Assembly (NCBI GenBank): GCA_905221605.1
Contig: CAJNDS010002170.1
Location: 62,001-126,000, forward strand
Direction: 5' to 3'
DNA length: 64,000 bases
DNA from: Symbiodinium natans
Lineage: Eukaryota; Sar; Dinophyceae; Suessiales; Symbiodiniaceae
Under the pieces are notes generated by a model. The model worked only from the letters and a program-made list of their open reading frames with translations, made no database searches and was not told where the DNA came from. How positions within the stretch are numbered: position 1 is the stretch's first letter; each line of letters opens with the position of its first letter. A program made the position numbers and the translations under genes. This document shows positions 23,165 through 35,368 of the stretch, in pieces.

Positions 23165-23460
23165 TGATATGTTATCTATCCATATCTAGACCTAGATCTA
23201 TATCTAGGTCTATATCTATATCTATATCTATATCTATGTCTATATCTTTTTCTATATCTATATCTATTATATCCATATCTGTATCTATATCTATATCCAT
23301 ATCTATATCTATATATATATATCTCTATATATATATGTATATATATATATATATGTAAATGTACCATGCCTCTCTACGTATGTGTATATATATATATACA
23401 TTTGTATACATATGCACATACATATACAATTACATTTACATATATATATATAAGTATATC
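23165..23460. repeat. TATCTA/(TA)n microsatellite
   Basis: CTATAT hexamers with TCTA variants, grading into TATATA and CATACATATA. Confidence 0.93.
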
Positions 23461-23779
23461 TACATATTTCTGTTTTTCTATTAGATCTATATGTATTGGA
23501 CATATGGCTTGGGGCGCATCGAGTCTCAGGACTGGACGTCCAACATGAGACGAACACCAGTCCTCCCCTCATCATGGCGCATATGCGATGCACTCATTTT
23601 CGAGGGAGCCTCTGAAGCGAATGTTTGTGTTGCCATTTCCACCGGGTGACCGGATGCAATCGAATGCAATTGAATGCAAACATGCTGGTGCATCTCAACT
23701 TGTGCTTTCGTAGCCTGAGAGCAAAGATAGAGCAAAGCAACCAAGGTATAAGCTGCAGTTCTGCATGTGTCGGAGACGC

Positions 23780-24518
23780 ACGCACGTACCTACCCACCCG
23801 CCCATCCACCCACCCACGCCCATACCCACCGCACACCCACACACCCACAAATCCGCACACCCCCACACCCACACACCCACCCACCCTCCCACGCCCACCC
23901 ACCCACCACACACCCACACACCCACACACATACACACCCACACGCCCACACACACACACTCACACCTACGCGCGCACACAAACACACACAGAGACCCACA
24001 CCAAACACACAACACACACAACACACACACGCACACAACACACACAACACACACAACATCACACAACACACACAACACACACAACACACACACGCACACA
24101 ACACACACAACACACACAACATCACACAACACACACAACACACACAACACACACACACAACACACACAACACACACACACACACACAACACACACACACA
24201 CAACATCACACAACACACACAACATCACACAACACACACGCACACAACACACACACACACACAACACACACAACATCACACAGCACACGCAACACACACA
24301 ACACACACAACATCACACAGCACACACAACACACACACACACAACACACACACACACACAACACACACACAACACACACAACACACACACACACCACACA
24401 CAACACACACACACAACACACAACACACACAACACACACAACACACACCACACACAACACACACAACACACACAACACACACAACACACACAACACACAC
24501 AACACACACAACACACAC

Positions 24519-24551
<33 letters not shown>

Positions 24552-25458
24552 CACACACAACACACACAACACACACAACACACACAACACACACAACACA
24601 CACAACACACACAACACACACAACACACACAACACACAACACACACAACACACACAACACACACAACACACACAACACACACAACACACACAACACACAC
24701 AACACACACAACACACACAACACACACAACACACACAACACACACAACACACACAACACACACAGCACACACAGCACACACAGCACACACAGCACACACA
24801 GCACACACAGCACACACAGCACACACAGCACACACAGCACACACAGCACACACAACACACACAGCACACACAGCACACACAGCACACACAGCACACACAG
24901 CACACACAGCACACACAGCACACACAGCACACACAGCACACACAGCACACACAGCACACACAGCACACACAGCACACAGCAGCACACAGCACACACAGCA
25001 CACACAGCACACACACAGCACGCACAGCACGCACAGCACGCACAGCACGCACAGCACGCACAGCACGCACAGCACACCCACACAGCACGCACACAGCACA
25101 CACACAGCACACACACAGCACACACACAGCACACACACACCGCACACACACACCACACCACAGCACCCACACAGCACCCACACAGCACGCACACAGCACG
25201 CACACAGCGCACACACAGCGCACCACACAGCACACACGCACACACAGCGCACACACAGCGCACACACAGCGCACACAGCGCGCACACAGCGCGCACACAG
25301 CGCACACAGCGCACACAGCGCACACAGCGCACACAGCGCACACAGCGCACACAGCGCACACAGCGCACACAGCGCACACAGCGCACACACAGCACACACA
25401 GCACACACAGCACACACAGCACACACACCACAACACACCACACACACCACACACAACC

Positions 25459-25508
<50 letters not shown>

Positions 25509-25870
25509 GACCCACACGTACTCAGTCCCACACGCACACGGCCACACGCACACGGCCACACGCACGCACACGGCCACACGCACGCACACGGCCACACGCA
25601 CGCACACGGCCACACGCACGCACACGGCCACACGCACACGCGCGCACGCTCGCACGCGCCCACGTGCCCACGCGCGTACACCCCCCATGCGCGTACGCCC
25701 CCACGCGCCCACACGCCCACACACGCGCCCATGCACGCGCCCACGCGCCAATGCACGCGCCCACGCGCCCATGCACCTACGCGCCCATGCACGCGCCAAC
25801 GCGCCCACCCGCACCCACCCCCATGCACGCGACCGCGCTCACCACACGCACCAATACCTTGTTTGCGTGC
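23780..25870. repeat. 2.1 kb CA-rich satellite with 9 bp higher order
   Basis: Ordered zones: CCCAC/CACACC; irregular CACACAACA; a regular 9-mer ACACACAAC (about 24420-24760); the 9-mer ACACACAGC (24760-25010); GCACGCACA and CAGCGCACA variants to 25390; then pure CA; then CACGGCCACACGCACG 16-mers; finally CACGCGCCC units. The 9 bp period keeps frames open for 700-790 codons on + (Gln-His-Thr) and 400-630 on - (Cys-Val). These are repeat artefacts, not genes. Confidence 0.95.
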
Positions 25871-28800
25871 ATCATGCATGTGTGGTAGAAATCTCCGCGC
25901 ATTCGTTCGAGGGCCCAAATCTTGGGATTTCCAATGTCGCGGAGTGCTTGGCGGCCGAGTGCGACAGGACCATACCCCTGGATGATGCACTGACGTTTCT
26001 TGAATGTGGTCCTCATTGCGCCTTCTCGCATCAAATGCATCTCGGCAGGTACCTGGCTTTGGTAACGAAGCTCGGGCAGCCCAGCGTGCGCAAAGCAATA
26101 TGTAGCATGCTGTTGGCGTTCATTCTCGGATGGCCTATCACTAAATACGCAGAATGACACAGCCTCCTTGATGTGTGGGGCTTGTGCATGATCAAGTTCA
26201 CTTGGTGCGCCCTGCCTTCTTGTGGGAGGGAGCATATAGGCCTTGGGGGGGGGGGGATGCCAAGCAAACTGAGCCGTTGCTGCGGGGCCCAAAGCCCAAA
26301 CCCACAGCCCAAGGGCCCAAGGGCCCAAGGGCCCTTGGAAAGTTCACAGATTGATGTAAACTTCAGAACGAGCTGGTGATAGACCTTCCTGCGGCACAAC
26401 CTTGTGACAACAAGCCTGTCACACAGTCCGGAACAGTCAACCCTCCCCCCTTCCCGCCTCTTCCCCACGAAAACTCTGCGGGCGTCGAGGTTGCGAGCGG
26501 CGCTGCTCACTTCCCACGCGCGTGCTTTGCTCAGTCATCGTGTCATCGTCACCGTCTGCGTGCGCCGATGGGCTTTCCAAGGCGCGGCTCGTGCGCGGGG
26601 CCGTCTGGCGGTGGAGAGGCGGTGAAACCAAAGCACAGGAGTTCGCTCTGGCCTTTATTGTGCTGCACTTGCTATACCGAAATCACTGTGCAGGTACCAA
26701 GCTGTCCTGCATAAGTCACGACACGTCTCTTAAAAATGGGCCAACGTGGTCAAACGCAATATGCTTGAGCAAAGAATACACTACACGTGAGCAATCTTAC
26801 CACTAGACGCACGAGCTTCAAGGAGATGGGCTCGCATCTTCGCTCCCCTATCAGCCCCATGTGTGTATTGCTCTGGGCAGGCAAACCAGGCTGACGTTGG
26901 ATCAAAGCTGAGGAGGATGGCCCTTTCAAAGGTTCAACATGCATCCTGCACTTCAATTCGTCTGCTTCCGCAGGTGAGGCACTGAGGCACCTAGGTGAAC
27001 GCGTAAGAGCGGCAATGTGTTCAGAGTACAGTCACCCAACAATCGTCAAATCCACCCCCTAACAACTCCTTAAACTCTGAGGCCCCTAAGAAAAGCTGTA
27101 CAGACCTTTTGAAAACCCTCGTTAGCACTCAAGAAGCCCCCCCCAAAACCCCCTTTTCTTGTTCAAACTCCGCAAGCTCGGGCCTCGCCACGATGTGATC
27201 GGGAAGCTGTTGGTCCTGCACTCCGCACAGCTCAGGAATGTGGGTTTCCAACATGAGGGGCACCTTGTTGAGGTCCTTATTAGCAGGGGATCCTACTACT
27301 TGGGGGACCTATGAGGGGGTTTTGGAGTTTCGTAAACGCCCAAATGTGTCCACCTGTTCCCAGCAAAGTGGGGCTGCTAACTTCAGCGGCTCTGTTTGGC
27401 TCGGTAGGGTCTACTGTAGGAATTCCTAGATAAGTTCGTTCCTGCAAGGGACGCCCTGAGCCACTGGCCCGACGAATTGGAGTGCACTTAATTGGCTCGC
27501 TTTTGTTCCCTTCAGAGGGAGACAAAGAAGGAGCGAGAGGGGACAAAAAGAGCTTGGAATGAGCAGCCATGATTTCATACCTCAAGCTATACGAACCCCT
27601 CCTCCCGCCCCCAAAAAGTACATGTACATACATATACATACATATGTATATATCTATATATAAATATATGCATATGTATGCATATGTATGTGGGTGTGCC
27701 CCCGCTCCCTCCCCCCCCCCCTAGAACCCCATGATGGCCGCTAAGATGCGCTGGAGGTGCGTTCCCGGAGTGCAGCGGAGTCGGCGTGCAGCTTTCTCCT
27801 GGGCCCGGATCCTCGGGCCCCCCATGTTAGGGTTTAGGGTTCAGGGTTAAGGGGGGGGAAGGAGGGGGGGGGGGGGGGTATGTTCCAAATTGGGAGACCC
27901 TCTATCATTCAGCTTCTTCAAAAAGAAAGCATCCCCCCCCCCCAAAAAAAAAGGCAAATACAAAAATCAAGAAAGAAAGAGGGTGAACCTAGCTCAAACC
28001 CAGAGTTTTAACCCTATGAAACCCTAAACCCTCATCCGACTTATATGGTATGTGGATGTGGTTCAGTTCTTTGCAAAGCGGAGCACTGCCATCGCCTTCT
28101 CGCATTTTCTGCTGACTCAGTGGCACTCTTGACTTCGTTTTGCCCCCATCGTGCCCTGCCGTGCATCCGAGAGTGGTCAGCTTATCAGCTATAGGCGGGT
28201 GGTAAGAAAGAAGCGGCCCCAAGCCCCTATTCAACCCATGGGCCCAATTAATTAAACCCGATTAAATCCTATTCAGCCCTATTAGACCGTATTAATTAAA
28301 CTATGTCAATCCCTATCAAGGCCCTAAACCGGGTTCTTTCGCCTCCTTCCAGGCGCTGCACCCGCCTGGTGTTCGAGGCCCGGCCTCGGGCCAAAAACGC
28401 TTTTATAGGGCCGATGGATCGCGTGAGACTCAAGAGTCCGCAAGCGCTTGTGTACGGGTTTAGGGAGCTTAGGGTTGAGAACATATGGTTGAAGGTTCAA
28501 GATGGCTTTAAGAATCTGTAGGTCTTCAGGTGCAAGAAGGATGAAAGTGCAGGGCGCGTCCCCTGTTTGAGCATGGCCGACTTGTCCAGTGCTGCAATGC
28601 AGGTGTGCGGTATCCCCTGCAAGCACGAGAAGTTCGCGCAGGCCATGGCTTGATCCGCCAGAACAATATGGCAGGTTGTTCTGGTGTCCCTTGTTGGGGG
28701 GAGACATCTGCCACGAATGCACCACGTAGTATGCGGAGCAACCCGAAGCCCTAAACCCAAAGCAGAAGGACTGAAGCTCTTAAACTTCACCCCAAAGCCC

Positions 28801-28930
28801 TACGCCTATAACCTTCAACCCCAAGCAAAAGAAACTCTCTACAACCCTCTCTGTGCAGGTTGGAATTGCCAGAGTCGGGGCTGACGAGGCTGAGCAGCAA
28901 AACACGCAAGCCCACAGATGCGGTTCTGGG
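25870..28930. other. Mostly non-coding; isolated exon candidates
   Basis: No recognised gene. A C-strand run 26266-26330 repeats AAGGGCCC; AT microsatellite at 27620-27690; poly-G/poly-C tracts at 27850-27880 and 27931-27943. A GC-rich frame about 27732-27825 reads MMAAKMRWRCVPGVQRSRRA just before a TTAGGGTTTAGGG stretch and could be an exon. Confidence 0.35.
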
Positions 28931-28984
28931 GTAGGTTTAGGGTTTAAGGTTGTAGGGTTTAGGGTTTAGGGGAAGGGTTGTAGG

Positions 28985-30000
28985 GTGCAGGGTATTGACC
29001 GGGCTGAACATTTTTGGGAGTTCCCTGTTGTAGAGGCAAGTTTGACTGTGGAATCCGATATGCACGAGATGCATGAGCAATCATGGTTAGGGCACCGCAA
29101 CGGTACAGTAGCACACGGTGTCTCTAATGCAGCCACCCAGTCATCATCTCCAGTTATGGCGTCGCACCCTTTTGGTTTTGGCCTCTTGCACATGGTGCGT
29201 CGTACCTAGGCAGATGCTCTGGAAGGCGTCGCGGATGAGTCCAAGCTTTCTGCGGGGAGCTTGGAAGAGTGAAGCAGTGCTGCAAGGTAGAAGGCAAAAT
29301 GTTTCCGTGGTCACCATGGCGATAGGGTTTAGGGTTTAGGGCATGAACAGTTCGAAAAGGTAGTCTTGTACAGCAGAGTTTCAGATGCCGTCGATCGGCG
29401 AATGCGTGCTCTTGGATGGCAGTGAAGCTGCTTATATCGAGTGGCACCAACTCCGGGCGAAGTGGCAAGCCTGTTGCAAAAAGGGCTCAAGAAAGGCAGG
29501 CAGGCAAAAGGCGACGTTCTGCAGGTGTTCACGCCACTTCTCGACTCCGTTTGCTTCACCTCCTGCGGCGACATCCAGGCACCGCGTCTGTGACATGTCA
29601 AGAACAACCAGCACGAAGAAGGATATTCATGAATCATGACAACCATGCCATTCATACTCAGAAGTAACCCTCCTTATCCTGCTATATATGGACTGAAATC
29701 TCGTGAAAAAAAGATAAAGCTTGCTCTGCAACGACCGTCAGGCGACGATGCCCATCGAGGTCGCCATCTCCTGTTTGACAAAAGCGCTTAAGACGAGTTG
29801 CAGATGTGGGGTATGTTCCAAAAGTGGGTCCCCCATAATACAATCCGCCCTATGCTATAATCCTTATTTTATGTTTCGAAACCCCCCCCCCCCTGTAGAG
29901 ATCGCGAGGTGGCGTCTCCGGGTGACCACCACCTGTGCCACCGCACAAGCCCCCTGCACGCAGAGAAGAAGTGATGAAGATTCCTTGGACTTCATGATGG
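28985..30000 (+). CDS. Group of exon candidates, unassigned
   Basis: Protein-like frames follow telomere-like blocks. 28999-29209 (after GGTGCAG) reads GIDRAEHFWEFPVVEASLTV to a TAG. 29385-29523 reads MPSIGECVLLDGSEAAYIEW and ends at CAG-GTGTTC. About 29750-29800 reads MPIEVAISCLTKALKTSC. 29897-30000 reads EIARWRLRVTTTCATAQAPC and ends ATG-GTTTGT, running into a TTTAGGG array. No domain is recognised and no joint gene model is proven. Confidence 0.3.
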
Positions 30001-30005
30001 TTTGT

Positions 30006-30110
30006 TGGGTTTAGGGTTTAGGGTTTAGGGTTTAGGGTTTAGGGTTTAGGGTTTAGGGTTTAGGGTTTAGGGTTTAGGGTTTAGGGTTTAGGGTTTAGGG
30101 TTTAGGGTTT
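30006..30110. repeat. TTTAGGG telomere-like array, about 15 units
   Basis: Near-perfect heptamers. Confidence 0.97.
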
Positions 30111-30909
30111 GGGCTTGCTCAATAGGAGTGAGTTCTGTTTGTGTCCGGCCCTCAGATACAGCTTTGAGGTTTGGGCTTCGCTGGCAGTCCTCAAGTCCGG
30201 TTTCAAAGGGTTTAGGGTTTAGGGTTAATGCGGTTATGTCATGGTTTTTGTTTTCCAGTACTCCTTGCCATGAGATGATGCGACTGCTGCGCGATTGAGG
30301 CGACTGGTGGAGTGGAGGCCCCGAGTGGGACCTAAAGGGCCGCGCTCTGCGAGCCTATCTTGAGGCGGGCGCTGGTACAGGGTTTAGGGTTTGGGGTTAA
30401 GGGTTGAGGGAGGGTATTGGTATATGGTCCCTGAAAGAGGGGCCGTTACTTGGGGAAACCGTACATGCCCTACAAAGCCCAAAGACCCAGACTTCAGAAC
30501 CCTTCACAACGAAGGTAAGGGACCACATAGAACTTCCCTTAGAGGTTAAAGGTTCAGGGTTCTGAGCATCGTCGTCCCTGTTTTGGCGAGTGTTGGGTTC
30601 GCTAAACATATTGGCATCATAATGGGCAGTGTGGGGGCTCCAAATGGGGCCTTCTTTTAAAGAGCTACCCGCGTTGGTCCTTGATGGTTTCGTCTCCCGA
30701 CACCCAAAACAGCGATAGGGCCAGGGGAAACCAAAAACAGTCTTTCGAAGCCAGCATGAACGCCTCTCCGCTCGGGTCTTCAGAGGCTTAGCTTTAAGTT
30801 TGGCTCTGAGGCTTTTCTTGCTTCGCATTTCCTTAAGACATCACGCCCGATGCGCTGAACCCACTATAGTCACCATACACCCTGAACCTTCTGAGTGGCT
30901 GGTCGGCTT

Positions 30910-31052
30910 CCCTAAACCCTAAACCCTAAACCCTAAACCCTAAACCCTAAACCCTAAACCCTAAACCCTAAACCCTAAACCCTAAACCCTAAACCCTAAA
31001 CCCTAAACCCTAAACCCTAAACCCTAAACCCTAAACCCTAAACCCTAAACCT
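30910..31052. repeat. CCCTAAA telomere-like array, about 20 units
   Basis: Perfect heptamers; one of the longest pure arrays in the window. It ends 12 bp before a TCCTCAG acceptor. Confidence 0.98.
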
Positions 31053-31064
31053 GTCTCCTCAGAG

Positions 31065-31130
31065 GTGGACCTGGTGCGTGGCGATCTCTCCTTCAGACTC
31101 GAGAGCTGGACCGAGGACCCTCTGAGCGAA
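31065..31130 (+). CDS. Exon candidate between opposed telomere arrays
   Basis: After TCCTCAG the frame reads EVDLVRGDLSFRLESWTEDP, acidic and protein-like. A CCCTAAA array precedes it and a TTTAGGG array follows at 31188. Unassigned. Confidence 0.35.
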
Positions 31131-31187
31131 GTACATGGGAGCTTACAAAAAAAGGGGGCCCCTTACAATGGGGGCCCCCAAATAGTC

Positions 31188-31280
31188 TTAGGGTTTAGGG
31201 TTTAGGGTTTAGGGTTTAGGGTTTAGGGTTTAGGGTTTAGGGTTTAGGGTTTAGGGTTTAGGGTTTAGGGTTTAGGGTCC
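31188..31280. repeat. TTTAGGG telomere-like array, about 13 units
   Basis: Perfect heptamers in the opposite orientation to the array at 30910, embedded in a GGGGCCCC/ACAATGGG repeat (31140-31440). Confidence 0.98.
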
Positions 31281-31440
31281 CTTGTAATTCGGGTCCCCTA
31301 CAATGGGCCCCCCCCCAAAATAGTAGGATTCCCTTATAATCAGGAACCCAAGAACACAAGGGACCCCTCATAATGGACCCCCAAAATAGTAGGATTCCCT
31401 TATAATAAGGAACCCAACAAGGTACCCCTAATTTCGGAAA
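31280..31440. repeat. Direct repeats of AATAGTAGGATTCCCTTATA
   Basis: Copies at about 31319 and 31385, each followed by ...AGGAACCCA and preceded by a G/C-rich ATGGGCCCCC-type motif. A related copy (AATAGTAGGATCCACTTAT) lies near 62942. Dispersed repeat family. Confidence 0.8.
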
Positions 31441-31620
31441 CCCCCGAATCGGTTTTGGGTTTGTAGCGTTTGTAGGATTGTAGAGTTTAAAGGGCTTATT
31501 GGGCTTAGGGCTTCTGGCTTGTGGTGACTACATGGACTTCATAGTATATATTCAAGAATGCCCAAAATCAGAGCTCCACTACCCTGCTTAGGGTGCCTGG
31601 TTCCTTGCTTCCCATGACAG

Positions 31621-31990
31621 ACCCGGAGAGGAGCCAATTGTGGTCAGCTGCCCCGACCTCCTGACCGAGAGCCCAAGGCCCTTGCGCCCTGCTCGCCCGC
31701 TGCGCCGCTCATGGCCACACAGGTTCTTTCACAATCGCAACACAAATAGCAGTAATAACAGCACTATAAAGTCATCGCAGCAGTACAGTGTTTTTGTTGT
31801 AGTAAAATACCAAGATTCCTCGGATTCGTGCAGCCAGGCCCTGGACCCCACTGGTGTCCATCTCGCAAGGCCACGAAGCCAGGACCGATGGGAGGGTGAC
31901 ATGGCGCGACGCGCTGTGCAGTGCGTTCAAGTTAGAGGCGAAGCTGTTTCTTCGGTCTGAGCGGAGGATTTGTGATCTCCACCTCGTGTG
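31621..31990 (+). CDS. Exon candidates, unassigned
   Basis: After CATGACAG a frame reads PGEEPIVVSCPDLLTESP (about 31621-31720). A second, after an AG near 31840, reads PLVSISQGHEARTDGRVTWR and continues with LFLRSERRICDLHLV. Both look like protein, possibly one gene, but I cannot name a family or prove a splice between them. Confidence 0.3.
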
Positions 31991-32780
31991 CAGCAGCTAG
32001 CTTCGGAGCTTCGGCTACTGACTCCGATTCCTCACCTCAAACTTGCTCGGCAGAACACCTGCCAGAGAGATCAGAAAAGACTTGGGTGGGGCGCTCTTCC
32101 GATACAAGGCACGTTGCGTGTCTAGCCCAGGGGCCTTCCCAAACGCTGGACGCAACTCTGAGCCCGGAAAGTCTGCTAAATTTTGAAATCTTGAGAATTC
32201 CTGAAGCTGCGTGCTTAACTTCCCTGCAAGACGCCGAAGTGCAGCATGGCTGATAGGATGAAAGCCCGAGTCCGCCGCGTCTCAGCCTGCGCAGCGGCTC
32301 CCACAGCTCGTCAGCTCGTCCATTTCCCGCCGTCTTCGGCTTCCAGCATGGAGGCCTGCACCCGATCAGTCACCCTATAGGGCATGTGCACCACTCCTCA
32401 GATCTCCTCAGCAAAAACCCAATGGCAGGCATGTCGGCCGTGTGGCGCTTCGGCATTGCCAAGGCCGTATGTTGACGTTCAGCACCATCTTCAGACAATC
32501 TTCATGGGCTCGCCCCAGCTTTGCATGATAGAGAGCTTCTTGCGAGCGTAGGAATCTTCAGATATTCATGGTTGGCTTGTTCCAACTTTGCAGTTTTCAC
32601 TGCACAGCGACTATACAGCTTGCAGCATTCCAGGACGGCACCCTGCGGCAGCGCCGCCGGGGCAAGCTGCCGCTCGAATTCGCATGAGGGAGGCACGGCG
32701 CTGAATCAAAAGCCGCCCTTACAGACTCTACGTAGACTCTGTAGACCCTACGGTAGACTATCGTCTTGCTAGACCTGTCT

Positions 32781-32987
32781 GATGCCACCTCAACTGTCTA
32801 GCCAGGACGCGGCCGTGCAGCGCTCTTTGTTCCAGAAGGCCATTCTAGGCCCGATGCCCGGGGACTTGTGAGTGGTACTTGCGCAGCTGGCGGAAGCGGC
32901 AGAGCACGTACCGGTAGTTTTGTTTGGGGAGGCCTGCGATCCAAAAAGCGCGAGGAGGCCAAGCGGGAGGTCTGACAATAAGCGGCT
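32781..32987 (+). CDS. Exon candidate with an internal stop, unassigned
   Basis: The frame from ATG 32781 reads MPPQLSSQDAAVQRSLFQKA to GDL, meets TGA at 32868, then continues in the same frame as VLAQLAEAAEHVPVVLFGEA to a final TGA. Either a pseudogene with one nonsense change, or two exons with a donor at the GTGAGT. Confidence 0.28.
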
Positions 32988-32989
32988 TT

Positions 32990-33750
32990 AGAGCTCACAC
33001 CCGACCGGTGTAGTGGGTCGTGGCGCTTGTACTTTTTGCCTGCGCGTTTCCTGTGCTTTTCGTTTGTATTTGCGGCGCTTTTGCCTCTCCATACAGCACA
33101 CCACGCCAGGATGTTTGGTGAACGTGCCCAGAACATGGTATTTTCTCTGCGCTACATACTTTGCAAGGACGTTTGGCGTCTTCAGACAGTCTTCATGTTG
33201 TTTGTGTGCACCACATACTGCGAAGGGATGTTTGGCGTTTCTGGAGCCAAACATATGACACCTGCCCAAAAACGCAAACAGCAGTGAAACCCCAAAGCCC
33301 TGAATGAAAAATGTAGTTTCCGAAGACCTCAATGCGTGCATTTGACAAAGTTGCTACGCCGTTACGCCATCCGACCATTTCACGCCAGAAACAGAGCAGG
33401 AGAAATAAGGCGCCAGAATTTGGTAGTGACTTGTATTGATTGGGCTGTTTGAAATCATGGCAAAGCATTGGAAAGCAGCACTTGAGCAGGCGTTCCCGAC
33501 GCTCTTGCATGGACAGGCACGGCCAGATAGTAGTATGTCTTTTTCGATTCAGGGACGTCGAGGGTTACAGGGTTGCAGTTGCAGATCTTGGCAATTGGTA
33601 TGCTGTGGGTAGACATGTGGAGCATGTTTTGCGATGCAAGCCACGATCTTCATGCACTTGTTCCGCTTCTTGAGCCAAAGCTAAAAAGAACAAGCGCAGA
33701 GTGGCGAGAGAGCTGCTTAGCGAGTTTAGCTGGACAGCTTCGTCTGTGCA
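32990..33750. other. No assignable gene
   Basis: Nothing recognisable; upstream exons of the acetyltransferase at 33754 should lie here or earlier but were not identified. AGTTTAACTGGACG at 33753 recurs inverted near 34290. Confidence 0.35.
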
Positions 33751-33753
33751 CAG

Positions 33754-34117
33754 TTTAACTGGACGCATCAGGTCGACTACGAAGCTGAGTACGTCCTCGC
33801 AGCTGTGAACCATGCCCAAGCCTGCATAATTGGAGGCGCCGCCGTCTCCATTTGCGGGCTTGGCATGGTTGTCTCACAGGTCGGCGCCTTTCAATGCTCC
33901 GGCGGAGGCACGGCGCTTTTGGCCAAGGCCATTAGCCTGGCCCGGGAGCTCGGCGCCACCTTTTTCAGCCCTAGAGCCCCTCGACAACAACGCCCTTGTA
34001 TTTTGGGCTCGGGCGGGCTTTCGCCCACTGGCCTGGAGCCATGTGGTGGACGCGGATGCCACGCAAGAACTGACCACTGCGCTGGATCTTGACGATGCGT
34101 GGGCGCTGGATCTATGA
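33754..34117 (+). pseudogene. GNAT-type N-acetyltransferase, C-terminal part, one-base frameshift
   Basis: GNAT enzymes transfer acetyl from acetyl-CoA to an amine. From the acceptor GCACAG the frame reads FNWTHQVDYEAEYVLAAVNH, then GGAAVSICGLGMVVSQVGAF, then the acetyl-CoA motif A-like stretch GGGTALLAKAISLARELGA. At 33970 the frame breaks; one reading frame over, starting at 33971, it continues with LEPLDNNALVFWARAGF, the classic GNAT motif B (LD.NA..FW..AGF), and ends at TGA 34117. A single extra C in CCC (33969-33971) explains it. Options are sequencing or assembly error, or a real pseudogene. The N-terminal half is not found upstream. Substrate unknown. Confidence 0.72.
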
Positions 34118-34479
34118 GGCAAAAATCAGTGGAAAGGAAGCTCCCAACAGTTTAGACGAATGTGACACAAGTGCTTCTGGCCCGAGCCACATGTGACATT
34201 CAGCGCGTGTTAGGGCACTGCAGGTGATGCTCTCAGATCTGGTGTCATCCTGCACATCCTCTATTGGTGTACCTTGTTGCGTCAGCCCGTCCAGTTAAAC
34301 TTGGAGTGAGTTCGAGCTCTAATTACGCCCAAAACATCCAAAAACTGTGAAGCTCCAGCTGGTGTGGAGAGTGGCGTAGGTAACAAGCGTTCCATCGATC
34401 AGTGGGCCGTGTGCGACGTGCCTCTGCGTCCACTCACCCATTGGCTCCCAGAGTGCAGACTGTCTGAACTAACCAGTGC

Positions 34480-34595
34480 TGCTATGGTATGTGTGTATGT
34501 GTGTATGTGTGTATATATGTATATGCGTGCATGCACGCATGCATGTATGTATGTATGTCTCTGTGTGTCTCTCTGTGTCTGTGTGTGTGTGACTT
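34480..34595. repeat. GTAT/GTGT microsatellite
   Basis: TGTATGTGTGTATG, then GCATGCACGCATGCATG, then TCTCTGTGTGTGTG. Confidence 0.9.
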
Positions 34596-35368
34596 CACGG
34601 GGTTCGAAGGCTGCGTACACCAAGCTCGTTGCTGGGACATTTGGGCTTTCCGGCACAGTCTAGTCCTAAAGGGCGTGCTTCTACGTTGTGACGCGCCGCC
34701 TTTTTTTGAATCTCAAGCCAGCGACGAGATTGCTGACAACACCAGCCCCGCTCACAAAACAGCAAGCTTACCATCCCAACAAACCCACGTGGTCTTGGCA
34801 ACTCGAAGCTTCCGAAAGACGCAACACCACTGACTCAAAGATTTCGATTCTGCAGACACTGCTCTAGGGGGCTTACCTTTCGTGTCAGACATGTCGGCTG
34901 CGTGGCGCCCTGCTGGAGGCACTCCCTTGCACTTCCATTCCGCGTGCATCCTATAAGCCGTAAACAATGCGAATTGACCTTCAGATTGCAGAGCCCTCGC
35001 AATCCCTGCGCAGATAGGCAAGTTTGTGTTTCTCACGCAGCCCGTGCAAGATGGTATAGCCCTGGGCGATCCAGACTTTATTTCAAAAGGTTTCCCAAGT
35101 AGGGCCGAAAAGAAAGGCACAGGGGAGCGCGGCAGGCTCTCTGTTGATCGATGTCAAGGGCCAAGGGTTAGTTGGTTTCCGAACTAAAATACGGAACCAA
35201 GAGTGGTCATATAACGGGGCCATGTCGGGAGTTGCGGTCCTAGCAAGCGCCTAAGCCCAACACCCCAACTCCTAACCCCTCAACTCCAATTCAATGCAAA
35301 AAAAGGGCGGGGGAGGTAGGGTAGGGTAGTCGGGGGCAGGGTCTGGCCGGCTTTCAGGGAAGGGTTGG

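Noticed and set aside
23625-26157. Open frames of 700-796 codons (+) and 400-630 codons (-) through the CA satellite
   Set aside because: They are produced by a 9 bp repeat without stop codons and are open in every frame on both strands; composition is Gln-His-Thr or Cys-Val repeats only.
30910-31280. A chromosome end or telomere fusion point
   Set aside because: The arrays are short, lie inside gene-bearing DNA, and are matched by some forty similar blocks elsewhere in the window; the CCCTAAA-then-TTTAGGG order is also separated by 135 bp of unique sequence.
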